Positions 1-7,717 of a DNA stretch of 15,599 bases are shown here, piece by piece (position 1 is the first letter of the stretch; each line of letters starts with the position of its first letter). Source of the stretch: Hyphomicrobiales bacterium (GTDB lineage: Bacteria > Pseudomonadota > Alphaproteobacteria > Rhizobiales > Aestuariivirgaceae). The position numbers and the translations under genes are program-made. The stretch covers positions 1 to 15,599 of the forward strand of contig JANYGE010000072.1 in assembly GCA_025362535.1 (NCBI GenBank), written 5' to 3'. The notes beneath the pieces were generated by a model. It worked only from the letters and a program-made list of their open reading frames with translations. It ran no database searches and had not been told where the DNA came from.

Positions 1-1
1 G

Positions 2-40
2 CAGCGCTTTAAAGCTGGATTGAGCGAAGTTAGAGGTTGA
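2..40 (+). CDS. possible C-terminal tail of a gene entering from the left edge
   Basis: Frame 2 is open from the window edge to a TGA at 38-40 and reads QRFKAGLSEVRG. The stop lies six bases before a strong inverted repeat at 47-79, which is a typical place for a gene end. Twelve codons are too few to recognise a family or to exclude chance, and frame 3 also reads open over part of this stretch. Treat as a weak suggestion only. Confidence 0.2.
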   Translation, partial: QRFKAGLSEVRG

Positions 41-79
41 AAAAGTGGAGCCGACACTGGGTGGGACAGTGCCGGCTCC
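40..79 (-). terminator. probable intrinsic terminator on the minus strand
   Basis: Bases 47-53 (GGAGCCG) pair with 73-79 (CGGCTCC) and 55-59 (CACTG) pair with 67-71 (CAGTG), with one A/C mismatch between the two blocks and a seven-base loop. On the minus strand the stem is followed by AC and then five T (bases 44-40). It lies about 65 bases beyond the stop of the leftward BTLCP gene. On the plus strand there is no T run. An RNA structure with another role is possible. Confidence 0.5.
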
Positions 80-84
80 CAGGA

Positions 85-125
85 AGCCCGGTAGCTTGGG
101 GGGGATGGGGGACGCCAGCCGGGCT
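85..125. repeat. inverted repeat enclosing a G-rich tract
   Basis: AGCCCGG at 85-91 is the exact reverse complement of CCGGGCT at 119-125. The 27-base interior holds a run of seven G (98-104) and a run of five G (107-111). It sits between the stem at 47-79 and the stop of the BTLCP gene. It could be a second element of a gene-end structure or part of a small RNA. No T run follows on the plus strand. Confidence 0.4.
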
Positions 126-143
126 ATTTCGATCGCAGGACTA

Positions 144-779
144 TCACGGGCTCTTGGTGCTCGCCAAAACCTGCGGGGTGGATTTCTGTAAGCTCACCCA
201 TTGTTTGGGGTCTTGCTGAGATTGACGCTTGAGAAATTTGTAAACGGTTTGATCCCAGCGCAAAACTTCATCGCGGCGGTTATCTAAAATGAAATCGCCA
301 TTGTCACTCACAACGGTGAGAACCGCATGGCCATCACCTTTTTCATCGAGCAGAACCGTGATCAGTAATTCGTCGGGAGAAAATCCCATGCTTTGTAAAT
401 AGCGCTTTTTCAGCAGCACATAATCTTCGCAATCGCCAGCCGAAGTTGGATAGGTCCATTTTTCAGCGACATGATATAAATCTTGGTCACTCTCTGGCTT
501 GATCTTGCCATTCACATACGTGTTGACTTGGTTGAGCATGCTCCAGTTATCGGGCGACATGACGAGCAGATCAGCGTTGCCGCCTTTGCCCTTGCATTCG
601 TCCTCGCCATGCGAACAAAACTCCACATAGCCAATAGGCGGCAGAGATTTGCCGAAGATCGTGGCGTTGATCGGCTTGGCTTTGACGTCGGTGGCAACTG
701 CAGAATCGCTGGCGTAAGCGTTCATGCAGAGTAGCGCTAACGCTACAAAGGCCACTCCTGTTGTCATCGAAATCTTCAT
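144..779 (-). CDS. secreted transglutaminase-like cysteine proteinase (BTLCP family)
   Basis: The 211-residue product starts with a Sec signal peptide: a positive start, a hydrophobic stretch at about 6-20, and a likely cleavage after AYA near residue 23. The mature part matches the bacterial transglutaminase-like cysteine proteinase family (COG3672, PF06035). The expected catalytic triad is visible as Cys117 in GDCEDYV, His151 in GHAVL and Asp166 in LDNR. Family members are exported proteins, some of which (LapG) cleave a surface adhesin. Others have no known substrate, and no LapA- or LapD-like partner is seen here, so LapG function should not be assumed. The gene runs leftward alone, with a 209-base region separating it from the tRNA. 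Two further Cys (55 and 62) could form a disulphide in the periplasm. The family call is firm and the substrate unknown. Confidence 0.85.
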   Translation of the reverse strand: MKISMTTGVAFVALALLCMNAYASDSAVATDVKAKPINATIFGKSLPPIGYVEFCSHGEDECKGKGGNADLLVMSPDNWSMLNQVNTYVNGKIKPESDQDLYHVAEKWTYPTSAGDCEDYVLLKKRYLQSMGFSPDELLITVLLDEKGDGHAVLTVVSDNGDFILDNRRDEVLRWDQTVYKFLKRQSQQDPKQWVSLQKSTPQVLASTKSP

Positions 780-935
780 TTTGCCGTCCCGTTGTATTTC
801 TTGTTATGGGATCAACATACACACGCCACATTTCAGCCACGTTCGTTTTGGTGCTACAAGTCTATGTAAATGCTGGGTAATTTGTTTTGTGATTGTTAAC
901 CATGCGGGTTTTCTATGCTGATTGATAAGCAGGGG

Positions 936-964
936 TTGCACTTCCCGAAATCGCCTGTTATTCA
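936..964 (+). promoter_or_regulatory. possible sigma70-type promoter for tRNA-Leu
   Basis: TTGCAC at 936-941 is a fair -35 hexamer. It is followed after 17 bases by TATTCA at 959-964, a weak -10. Transcription would start near 971, about 18 bases before the tRNA. The remaining part of the 780-988 gap shows no other element I can support. The -10 is poor, so this is tentative. Confidence 0.35.
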
Positions 965-988
965 CCCGCTTGCTTGCAAAATCAGCAT

Positions 989-1073
989 GCGGTCATGGCG
1001 GAATTGGTAGACGCACTACCTTGAGGTGGTAACGGGGAAACTCGTGGAGGTTCGAGTCCTCTTGGCCGCACCA
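989..1073 (+). tRNA. tRNA-Leu (anticodon GAG)
   Basis: The sequence folds into a complete cloverleaf with a long class II variable arm, as expected for leucine. The acceptor stem is GCGGTCA with TGGCCGC, and the D arm closes with GCG/CGC. The anticodon loop is TTGAGGT at 1021-1027, with anticodon GAG at 1023-1025 reading CUC and CUU. The variable arm has a CGGG/CTCG stem, and the T arm is GGAGG-TTCGAGT-CCTCT. CCA is encoded at 1071-1073. The outermost anticodon-stem pair is C1016 opposite A1032, a mismatch, with the other four pairs intact. Confidence 0.97.
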
Positions 1074-1089
1074 ACCCTTTATTAAGGGT
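1074..1089 (+). terminator. small hairpin directly after the tRNA
   Basis: ACCCTT at 1074-1079 pairs with AAGGGT at 1084-1089 around the loop TATT, starting at the first base after the encoded CCA. No T run follows, so it is a poor intrinsic terminator. It may help define the precursor 3' end for processing, or let some transcripts run on into mgtE 47 bases later. Confidence 0.35.
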
Positions 1090-1136
1090 GTGCAGATTGT
1101 TAAGCATGTTGGGTTTTCAGCATCGGGGAGAGGCAC

Positions 1137-2519
1137 ATGAGTGAAGCTGACCATGTGACCGCGTTTCGCGATGAGTGGGGTGCCCTGAACTCTAAATTCA
1201 TTGTTGATCTGCTGACGGCGCTCGAAGAAAAAGATGTCAAGCAGGTGCGCAGCTTTACCCGCGATTTGCATGCGGCTGATATGGCCGACTTGCTGCAAGC
1301 CATAGAGCAATATCGCCGGGTTGATCTTATCGCCATTCTGGGCAAGCACTTTGATGTTGAGGCTCTGGCCGAACTTGATGAGGGTGTGCGCGACGATCTG
1401 ATGGATGCGTTGCCTGCTGATGTGATTGCATCGGCGATCAAGAAACTCGACACCGATGATGCGCTCTATCTGATTGAGGATATGGAACGCCATGAGCAGG
1501 TTGAAATCCTGTCCAAGGTTTCCAAGCTCGACCGGGTGGCACTGAGCCGCGCTCTGGACTATCCCGACTATACGGCTGGCCGTTTGATGCAGACGGAATT
1601 TGTTTCAGTTCTGGAGGACTGGACAGTTGGAAAAGTGATTGATCACATCGGCTCGGCCAAAGATATTCCAGAAAATTTCGTTGAGATTTATGTGACCGAT
1701 GCCGATGAGCATTTCAAAGGTGAAGTGCCGCTCAGCCGTTTGTTGCGCAGTTCACGTGACCGAAAAGTGTTTGATATCATTGATGAGGATGCCACAGTTT
1801 TCAGCGTGGCTGATGCCCAAGATGATGTGGCCTATAAGTTTGAACAATATAATTTGGTGTCAGCGGCGGTGATTGACACGAATGGGCGGCTTGTGGGCAT
1901 GCTCATGGTTGATGATATTTTGGACGTGATCAAAGACGAAGCCGAAGACGCCATTTTGCATTTGGGCGGCGTTGGTTCGGAAGAGGCGATCACGGGCACC
2001 GTTTTGGAAACTACAAAATCGCGGTTTTTGTGGTTGCTGGTTAATTTACTCACAGCTGTTCTGGCTTCGTGGGTGATCTCGTGGTTTGACGCTACCATCC
2101 AGCAGATGGTGGCCTTGGCGGTGCTCATGCCGATTGTGGCTTCGATGGGGGGCAATGCCGGAACCCAGACTATGACGGTTGCTGTGCGGGCCTTGGCCAC
2201 GCGTGAACTCGGCCCCGTCAATGCGGTTAAAGTTATCTTCCGTGAAACAGCAGTGGGCCTCATCAATGGTGTGCTCTTTGCGATCATTGTCGGGCTATTC
2301 GCTTGGTGGTGGTTTGGCTTTGGCGGACTTGGGTTGGTGATTGGAGCGGCCATGATCATTAACTTGCTGGCGGCAGCGCTTGCAGGCATATTGCTGCCAT
2401 TGGTTTTGGATCATTTTGAAATAGACCCTGCCATATCCTCGGCAGTGTTTCTCACGACCGTGACCGATGTTGTTGGCTTCTTTGCATTTTTGGGTTTGGC
2501 TTCGATATGGCTGAGTTGA
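1137..2519 (+). CDS. mgtE: magnesium transporter MgtE
   Basis: The 460-residue product is a full-length MgtE, an inner-membrane Mg2+ channel gated by cytosolic magnesium. In order it has an acidic helical N domain (about 1-135), a pair of CBS domains (about 140-260), and a C-terminal membrane part with about five hydrophobic segments from about 295 to the end. The membrane part carries the family signature MGGNAGTQ near residue 340 and a DVVGFFAFLG segment in the last helix. The start is supported by the purine-rich GGGGAGAGG a few bases before ATG 1137. The last 13 bases overlap the following phosphatase gene, so the two are probably translated together. No Mg2+ riboswitch is visible in the 63 bases after the tRNA. 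Confidence 0.96.
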   Translation: MSEADHVTAFRDEWGALNSKFIVDLLTALEEKDVKQVRSFTRDLHAADMADLLQAIEQYRRVDLIAILGKHFDVEALAELDEGVRDDLMDALPADVIASAIKKLDTDDALYLIEDMERHEQVEILSKVSKLDRVALSRALDYPDYTAGRLMQTEFVSVLEDWTVGKVIDHIGSAKDIPENFVEIYVTDADEHFKGEVPLSRLLRSSRDRKVFDIIDEDATVFSVADAQDDVAYKFEQYNLVSAAVIDTNGRLVGMLMVDDILDVIKDEAEDAILHLGGVGSEEAITGTVLETTKSRFLWLLVNLLTAVLASWVISWFDATIQQMVALAVLMPIVASMGGNAGTQTMTVAVRALATRELGPVNAVKVIFRETAVGLINGVLFAIIVGLFAWWWFGFGGLGLVIGAAMIINLLAAALAGILLPLVLDHFEIDPAISSAVFLTTVTDVVGFFAFLGLASIWLS

Positions 2520-3082
2520 ATTTAAATCGTCGCGCCATCTTGGCCACGGGCCTGCTCGCATTTCCTCACGTTGCCCAAGCGCGTGATGCAAACTGGGCAA
2601 AACCTGTGGCTATGGATGGCCTGCCAAACCTCAATCAGGTTGCACCAAATCTTTATCGTTCGGCCCAGCCCACGGCGGCGGGCTTTGTTGCGGCGCAATC
2701 GAATTTGAAGGTTCTAACTGTCATAAATTTACGTGAGTCCCAGACTGATGCTGCTCTTTTGAAGGGCGTTCAGATCGAAGAGCAATCCGTGCCGATGAAT
2801 GCGATGTCCATTAAGGACGTGGATGTTATTGCTGCCTTGAAGCTGATCAAAGCGGGCGAAGCGAAGGGTGCCGTTTTGGTCCATTGCAAGCACGGGGCGG
2901 ACCGCACTGGCGTCGTGATGGCCATGTACCGTATTCTTTACCAGGACTGGACCAAGCAACAGGCGATTGATGAAATGGAGCATGGCGGGTTTAACTTCCA
3001 TGCGGTGTTTTTCAACATTCCGATTTTCGTGAAAAATGCCGATATTGCGGCCTATAAACAGGCGCTTGCAATTAGCCCCTGA
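2507..3082 (+). CDS. exported dual-specificity / tyrosine-type phosphatase
   Basis: The 191-residue product has the cysteine phosphatase loop [10 protein letters not shown] with nucleophile Cys127 and Arg133 (CX5R). Ahead of it is a fold typical of atypical dual-specificity phosphatases, including NLYRSAQP and TVINLRES. The N-terminus [13 protein letters not shown] followed by AQA looks like a signal peptide with a twin-arginine flavour, so the enzyme is probably placed in the periplasm by Tat or Sec. The substrate is unknown: phosphoprotein, inositol phosphates or another phosphoester are possible for this family. ATG 2507 lies inside the end of mgtE (13-base overlap in another frame), which suggests coupled translation. 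An internal ATG at 2552 or later would lose the signal peptide and is less likely. Confidence 0.85.
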   Translation: MAELNLNRRAILATGLLAFPHVAQARDANWAKPVAMDGLPNLNQVAPNLYRSAQPTAAGFVAAQSNLKVLTVINLRESQTDAALLKGVQIEEQSVPMNAMSIKDVDVIAALKLIKAGEAKGAVLVHCKHGADRTGVVMAMYRILYQDWTKQQAIDEMEHGGFNFHAVFFNIPIFVKNADIAAYKQALAISP

Positions 3083-3135
3083 GGCCGCTAGAAGGCGCGT
3101 TAATCAATTCCCTCATTTTTAAGGAGTGTGCTTCC

Positions 3136-3543
3136 ATGGCTCGCGTTACCATCGAAGACTGCATCGACAAATTGCCTAATCGCTTTGAGCTTGTGCTCTT
3201 GGCTTCGCACCGCGCCCGCAACATTGGCCAAGGCACACCAATCACTGTGGACCGCGATAATGATAAAGACCCTGTGGTTTCGCTGCGTGAAATTGCTTCG
3301 CGCAATATCAACACGGATGATCTTCGTGAAGAATTTATCCATGCCATGCAAAAGCAGGTTGAAGTGGATGAACCCGAAGCCACTGAAGTTCCATTGATCG
3401 GTCAATCGACTGAGCTCGCAGGCATGCATGCGCCGGGTGAAGAATCACTTGATATGGAACAAATGACTGAGGAAGAATTGTTGCGCGGCCTCGAAGGCAT
3501 GCCCCCAGCTGAAAGCCCCGGCAGCCAACGCAACGGCTATTAA
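3136..3543 (+). CDS. rpoZ: DNA-directed RNA polymerase omega subunit
   Basis: The 135-residue protein begins [20 protein letters not shown] and continues with [10 protein letters not shown], the conserved core of the omega subunit that wraps the beta-prime C-terminus and helps assembly of RNA polymerase. The family core is about 60-90 residues. The acidic, low-complexity C-terminal extension (about residues 75-135, rich in Glu, Pro and Met) is common in alphaproteobacteria. AAGGAG at 3121-3126 gives a good ribosome binding site for ATG 3136. A clear terminator follows at 3568-3594, and rsh follows that. The neighbourhood rpoZ-rsh is widely conserved, and in other bacteria omega mediates part of the (p)ppGpp response. 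Confidence 0.97.
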   Translation: MARVTIEDCIDKLPNRFELVLLASHRARNIGQGTPITVDRDNDKDPVVSLREIASRNINTDDLREEFIHAMQKQVEVDEPEATEVPLIGQSTELAGMHAPGEESLDMEQMTEEELLRGLEGMPPAESPGSQRNGY

Positions 3544-3567
3544 TCAATCATTTCAAAGATTTTAGAA

Positions 3568-3594
3568 ACCGGGCCTAGCGCTCGGTTTTTTTTT
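3568..3594 (+). terminator. intrinsic terminator after rpoZ
   Basis: Bases 3568-3574 (ACCGGGC) pair with 3580-3586 (GCTCGGT), seven pairs with one G-T, around the loop CTAGC, and nine T run through 3594. This is the clearest one-directional terminator in the window. It ends only 16 bases before the rsh start, leaving no room for a normal rsh promoter after it. Confidence 0.88.
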
Positions 3595-3610
3595 GCTTAG
3601 AGTGGTTCAT

Positions 3611-5776
3611 ATGATGCGCCAGTATGAGCTTGTGGAACGGGTCACCAAATATGACCCCGATGCGGATGAGGACCTTCTCAACCGGGCCTATATCTATGCC
3701 ATGAAGGCGCATGGCACGCAGAAGCGGGCCTCCGGCGAGGCTTATTTTAATCATCCGCTCGAAGTTGCGGCCATTCTCGCGGAAATGAAGCTGGACACGG
3801 CCACCATTGTTGCGGCCTTGCTGCATGATACAGTGGAAGACACGGAAGCCACACAACAAGAGATCGTCGATAAGTTTGGGCCAGAGATTGCCTCATTGGT
3901 GGATGGTCTCACTAAAATTGCCAAGCTTGATATGGTGACCAGAGAAGCAACCCAGGCTGAGAATTTGCGCAAGCTGCTTTTGGCCATGTCACGCGATGTG
4001 CGGGTGCTCTTGGTGAAGTTGGCGGATCGCTTACATAACATGCGCACCTTGCACCATGTGAAGCCAGAAAAACGCCAGCGCATTGCCCAGGAGACCATGG
4101 AAATCTATGCGCCGCTGGCAGGCCGCATGGGCATGCAGCTTATTCGCGATGAGATGGAGGATATTGCCTTTGGGGTTCTCAACCCAGATGCACAAGACAT
4201 TATTGTGCAGCGTTTGGTGCGGCTCCACACTGAGAGCGGCAATGTTTTGCGTGAAATCGAAATTGCGCTTTCGAAGGAATTGGCAGCCAATGGTTTGAAG
4301 GCCGAAGTTTCCGGCCGGGAAAAACGCGCCTATTCGATCTGGCGCAAGATGGAGCGCAAACAACTTTCGCTCGATCAACTCTCTGATATTTTCGCGTTTC
4401 GGGTTTTGGTGGAGCGGGTTGATGAGTGTTATCGTGCGCTGGGTGTGGTGCATCGCACATGGAAGGCGGTGCCCGGGCGCTTTAAAGATTACATCAGCAA
4501 TCCGAAACAGAATGATTATCGCTCGCTGCACACCACGGTGATTGGCCCGCATTCAATGCGGGTGGAAATGCAAATCCGCACGCATATCATGCATGAAATT
4601 GCTGATCGCGGGGTTGCCGCACACGCGCTCTATAAGGATATTGCTGAAGCTAAATCAGGCGATGCGACTCCCGCTAAAGAATCCAATGCCTATCGCTGGC
4701 TTCGGCATTTGATGGATGTGTTGCAGGAGGGCGATAGCCCTAAGGAGTTTCTTGAACATACCAAGCTCGAGCTGTTTCATGATCAGGTGTTTTGTTTTAC
4801 GCCAAAGGGCCAGTTGATTGCTTTGCCATTGGGCGCAACGCCGATTGATTTTGCTTATGCGGTTCACACATCGGTTGGTGACAGTTGCGTTGGCAGCAAG
4901 GTGAACGGGCGGCATGCGCCTTTGGTTACGCATTTGCGCAATGGCGATGAGGTGGAGATTATTCGCTCCGAGGCGCAAGTGCCGCCCCCTGCGTGGGAGG
5001 CAATCGCTGTAACAGGCAAAGCCAAGGCCGCCATCCGGCGCGCCACTGGGGCTGCCATTCGCAAACAGTTTGCCGGGCTGGGCCGTGAAATTGTTGAGAA
5101 GCTTTTGGAACGGCAGTCACATCCGTTTGTTGAAAAAGAGCTGGTGAAAGCAGTGCCGCGCCTCGGCCATAAAAATGTTGATGACGCTTTGGCGGCGGTT
5201 GGCCGCGGCCAGCTTTCAGCATTGGATGTTTTAAAAGCACTTGGTCTTACCGTTGATGAAAAAGAAGTCCGTGCCATGCGGCGCAAGGTTTCAGCCAGAA
5301 AGGCCGCAGGGAGCAGCAAGTTCTCGCTCCCAGTGCGTGGTGCTGAGGCCAATATGGCGTTGAAAATTCATCCGGTCACTGGTGCTGTGCCGGGCGAACG
5401 GATTGTGGGCATTACCATGCCGGGTGAGGGCATTACGATTTATCCGATTTTCGCCAATGCGCTGGAACAGTTTGACCAGGAACCAGAGCGCTGGGTGGAT
5501 TTGGCCTGGGGTATTGCTGAGGAAGGCCAAAGATTTCCAGCGCGCATCCATATTTCGTTGATCAATGAAGTGGGAGCCTTAGCGCAAGTGACCCAGGTGA
5601 TCGGCGAGAATGGTGGCAATATTGATGAGCTGCAATTGGTCAAGCGCGAAGGGGTGCGTGATTTCTTTGATCTTACAGTGTTGATCGAGGTGTTTGACAA
5701 CCGCCACTTGAATGACATTATGAAAGCCTTAAAGAGCAGGCCTTCGGTTAATTCTGTAGCGCGGGTAACGGGGTAG
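3611..5776 (+). CDS. rsh: bifunctional (p)ppGpp synthetase/hydrolase Rsh (RelA/SpoT)
   Basis: The protein (721 residues from ATG 3611) is the single long RelA/SpoT homologue of alphaproteobacteria, which makes and hydrolyses the stringent-response alarmone. The N-terminal HD hydrolase domain keeps HD at 72-73 and ED at 76-77 (HDTVED). The synthetase domain (about 230-345) has RFKDYI at 290-295, the RXKD form associated with bifunctional enzymes, followed by NDYRSLHTTV. A TGS domain (about 395-455) and a C-terminal ACT domain (about 650-721) complete the usual layout. I prefer ATG 3611 (or 3614) because MMRQYELVERV is the family N-terminus. The TTG at 3593 would start inside the T run of the rpoZ terminator. 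pyrE starts three bases after the stop. The gene is also called relA or spoT. Confidence 0.96.
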   Translation: MMRQYELVERVTKYDPDADEDLLNRAYIYAMKAHGTQKRASGEAYFNHPLEVAAILAEMKLDTATIVAALLHDTVEDTEATQQEIVDKFGPEIASLVDGLTKIAKLDMVTREATQAENLRKLLLAMSRDVRVLLVKLADRLHNMRTLHHVKPEKRQRIAQETMEIYAPLAGRMGMQLIRDEMEDIAFGVLNPDAQDIIVQRLVRLHTESGNVLREIEIALSKELAANGLKAEVSGREKRAYSIWRKMERKQLSLDQLSDIFAFRVLVERVDECYRALGVVHRTWKAVPGRFKDYISNPKQNDYRSLHTTVIGPHSMRVEMQIRTHIMHEIADRGVAAHALYKDIAEAKSGDATPAKESNAYRWLRHLMDVLQEGDSPKEFLEHTKLELFHDQVFCFTPKGQLIALPLGATPIDFAYAVHTSVGDSCVGSKVNGRHAPLVTHLRNGDEVEIIRSEAQVPPPAWEAIAVTGKAKAAIRRATGAAIRKQFAGLGREIVEKLLERQSHPFVEKELVKAVPRLGHKNVDDALAAVGRGQLSALDVLKALGLTVDEKEVRAMRRKVSARKAAGSSKFSLPVRGAEANMALKIHPVTGAVPGERIVGITMPGEGITIYPIFANALEQFDQEPERWVDLAWGIAEEGQRFPARIHISLINEVGALAQVTQVIGENGGNIDELQLVKREGVRDFFDLTVLIEVFDNRHLNDIMKALKSRPSVNSVARVTG

Positions 5777-5779
5777 AAT

Positions 5780-6370
5780 ATGCTTTCGCATGATGATGTT
5801 TTGAATGAATTTAGAGCCGCTGGTGCTTTGCTTGAAGGGCATTTTGTGTTGTCTTCGGGCTTGCATTCAGCCCGCTATTTACAATGTGCTCGCGTGCTGA
5901 TGGATGCAAAACGTGCTGAGCGCCTGTGTGCCAGTCTGGCGGCTTCAGTGCGAGTTGGAAATTATGGGGCCTTTGATCTGGTCGCCTCGCCTGCCATGGG
6001 TGGCGTTGTGGTTGGTTATGAAATGGGGCGCCAGCTTGGTGTGCCTGCGATATTCTTTGAGCGGGTTGATGGCAAATTGGTTTTGCGGCGTGGCTTTAGC
6101 ATTCCCCAAGGTGCGCGCATTTTGATGGTGGAAGATATTGTGACCACCGGACTTTCATCGCGTGAGTGTATTGTTGGCATAACTGAGGAGGGTGGCCATT
6201 GTATTGCGGCGGCTTGCTTGATTGATCGCTCTGGCGGCAAGGCTGATGTGGGAGTGCCGCTGCATGCGCTTACGGCCTTGGAAATTCCGGCCTATGCGGC
6301 GGATGCGCTTCCACCCGAGTTGGCCGCCATCCCTGCCATTAAACCCGGCAGCCGGGGCATGAAGGCATGA
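5780..6370 (+). CDS. pyrE: orotate phosphoribosyltransferase
   Basis: The 196-residue enzyme joins orotate to PRPP to give OMP, the fifth step of pyrimidine synthesis. The PRPP-binding loop of type I phosphoribosyltransferases is at residues 116-127 ([12 protein letters not shown]). The FVLSSGLHS segment at 22-30 and the PAMGG segment at 71-75 are further family blocks. The length is within the usual range of about 190-230. The gene starts three bases after rsh and its stop overlaps the acpS start in an ATGA arrangement, so the three are almost certainly co-transcribed and translationally coupled. This order (rsh, pyrE, acpS) is common in Hyphomicrobiales. Confidence 0.95.
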   Translation: MLSHDDVLNEFRAAGALLEGHFVLSSGLHSARYLQCARVLMDAKRAERLCASLAASVRVGNYGAFDLVASPAMGGVVVGYEMGRQLGVPAIFFERVDGKLVLRRGFSIPQGARILMVEDIVTTGLSSRECIVGITEEGGHCIAAACLIDRSGGKADVGVPLHALTALEIPAYAADALPPELAAIPAIKPGSRGMKA

Positions 6371-6759
6371 TCATTGGCATCGGCAATGACATTGTGGATA
6401 TCAGGCGCATTGAACAAACGCTTGCTCGTTATGGCATGCGTTTCACGGACCGTATTTTTACCGAGATTGAAAAAAAGAAATCCGACAAGCGGGCCATGCG
6501 TGCGGCCTCTTATGCCAAGCGCTTTGCTGCCAAGGAAGCCTGTTCCAAAGCCTTGGGCACGGGGTTCCGGCGCGGGGTGTTTTGGAAAGATATGGGTGTG
6601 GTGAACGAGATGTCGGGAAGGCCTACAATGGTTCTGACGGGTGGAGCAAAAGCGCAATTGGAACGGCTTATCCCCGCTGGCATGAGTGCTAAAGTTCACC
6701 TCACTATAACGGATGATCATCCCTATGCGCAGGCCGTGGTCGTTATTGAAGCAACCTGA
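6367..6759 (+). CDS. acpS: holo-[acyl-carrier-protein] synthase
   Basis: The 130-residue enzyme transfers the 4'-phosphopantetheine arm of coenzyme A to acyl carrier protein, activating fatty acid synthesis. The two metal- and CoA-binding motifs of the family are present: [13 protein letters not shown] at 4-16, with the Asp of DIVD, and [13 protein letters not shown] with its Glu and Lys. The length is typical. The ATG overlaps the pyrE stop by four bases. A 128-base gap follows before lepB, the largest gap inside the rightward cluster, so a separate promoter for lepB is possible there. Confidence 0.96.
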   Translation: MIIGIGNDIVDIRRIEQTLARYGMRFTDRIFTEIEKKKSDKRAMRAASYAKRFAAKEACSKALGTGFRRGVFWKDMGVVNEMSGRPTMVLTGGAKAQLERLIPAGMSAKVHLTITDDHPYAQAVVVIEAT

Positions 6760-6861
6760 TTCTGCCTGTGTGACATGTACGCAACAGTGGTCCGCCTTGA
6801 ACTTGGCATGATTGCGTCTCACATAGTGTAAATAGTATATGGATTTACAACAATTTAGAGC

Positions 6862-6876
6862 GCTGCCTTTGGCAGC
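6862..6876 (+). promoter_or_regulatory. short hairpin in the leader of lepB
   Basis: GCTGCC at 6862-6867 pairs perfectly with GGCAGC at 6871-6876 around the loop TTT. The stem ends two bases before a weak ribosome-binding-like GGGA (6878-6881) and eleven bases before the lepB ATG at 6888. It could influence ribosome access, but there is no T run, so it is not a terminator. The surrounding gap 6760-6887 has AT-rich sequence (6821-6858) that could hold a promoter, though I see no good hexamer pair. Confidence 0.4.
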
Positions 6877-6887
6877 CGGGAATTTAA

Positions 6888-7709
6888 ATGAGCAAGAAAG
6901 ATAACAGCATGGCCGCAGTGCGCACAGCAAGCGGCAAACCAGAAGAGAGCATTTGGGACACCGCAAAGGTGATTATCCAAGCGCTTTTGATTGCTTTTTT
7001 TGTCCGCACTTTTTTGTTTCAGCCGTTTAACATTCCATCATCGTCGATGTATCCGACCTTGAAAATAGGTGATTATCTATTTGTTTCAAAGCTTTCCTAT
7101 GGATATGGAAAGTATTCGTTTAACTTTTCCTTTGGTGGTTTTTCAGGCCCGCCATGGTTGAGCTGCTGCTCATTTGTCGATTTTCCGGGTCGTAAAATTC
7201 TGGCCGACACGCCAAAACGTGGTGATGTGGCGGTGTTCAAATATCCGCAAGATTTGAATATTGACTATATTAAACGGGTTATCGGTTTGCCGGGTGACAG
7301 GATTCAGATGAAGCAGGGCCAATTGTTCATCAATGGCGAAGCTGTGCCGAAAGTGCGCGTTGAGGATTATGTCGATTCTTCACATGAAAGTGGTCAAGGC
7401 CCTGTGGTTGCGCAGTTTCAAGAAACACTGCCCAATGGTGTGACTTACCGTGTGCTCGATTTTGGTGATATGTCAGCTGATAACACCGAAGAATATGTGG
7501 TGCCGGCTGATCATTATTTCATGATGGGCGATAATCGCGATAATTCGCAGGATTCACGCTATCTCGACAAGGTTGGCTATGTTCCGATTGAAAATTTCGT
7601 TGGCCGTGCCGATGTGATCTTCTTCTCGTTTGCACCGGGTTCCTCGCTGAAAGAGCCATGGAAGTGGCCGTTCCAGATTCGCTGGTCGCGCTTCTTTAAC
7701 TGGATTTAG
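6888..7709 (+). CDS. lepB: signal peptidase I
   Basis: The 273-residue inner-membrane protease removes signal peptides from exported proteins. A single N-terminal membrane anchor (about 26-45) is followed by the catalytic serine box PSSSMYPT (Ser53 by motif). The lysine box DYIKRVIGLPGDRI has the general base Lys129, and the box MMGDNRDNSQDSRY lies near the end. Between the serine and lysine boxes there is a longer and unusual stretch (about 75-108) containing LSCCSF, with two adjacent cysteines facing the periplasm. Relatives I recall are shorter here. rnc starts eight bases after the stop. In this order lepB-rnc-era-recO is a well-known alphaproteobacterial operon. Confidence 0.96.
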   Translation: MSKKDNSMAAVRTASGKPEESIWDTAKVIIQALLIAFFVRTFLFQPFNIPSSSMYPTLKIGDYLFVSKLSYGYGKYSFNFSFGGFSGPPWLSCCSFVDFPGRKILADTPKRGDVAVFKYPQDLNIDYIKRVIGLPGDRIQMKQGQLFINGEAVPKVRVEDYVDSSHESGQGPVVAQFQETLPNGVTYRVLDFGDMSADNTEEYVVPADHYFMMGDNRDNSQDSRYLDKVGYVPIENFVGRADVIFFSFAPGSSLKEPWKWPFQIRWSRFFNWI

Positions 7710-7717
7710 GCGCGGTT

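Noticed and set aside
37..219. 60-residue open frame on the plus strand at the left edge
   Set aside because: It runs over the inverted repeats and the end of the BTLCP gene, has no ribosome site and no recognisable protein character.
3593..3610. TTG start of rsh at 3593
   Set aside because: It lies in the T tract of the rpoZ terminator and adds six residues absent from the family. ATG 3611 gives the conserved N-terminus.
6803..6816. sigma54-like GG...GC element (TTGGCATGATTGC) upstream of lepB
   Set aside because: The GG and GC are only nine bases apart instead of the required twelve, so it cannot serve as a -24/-12 promoter.
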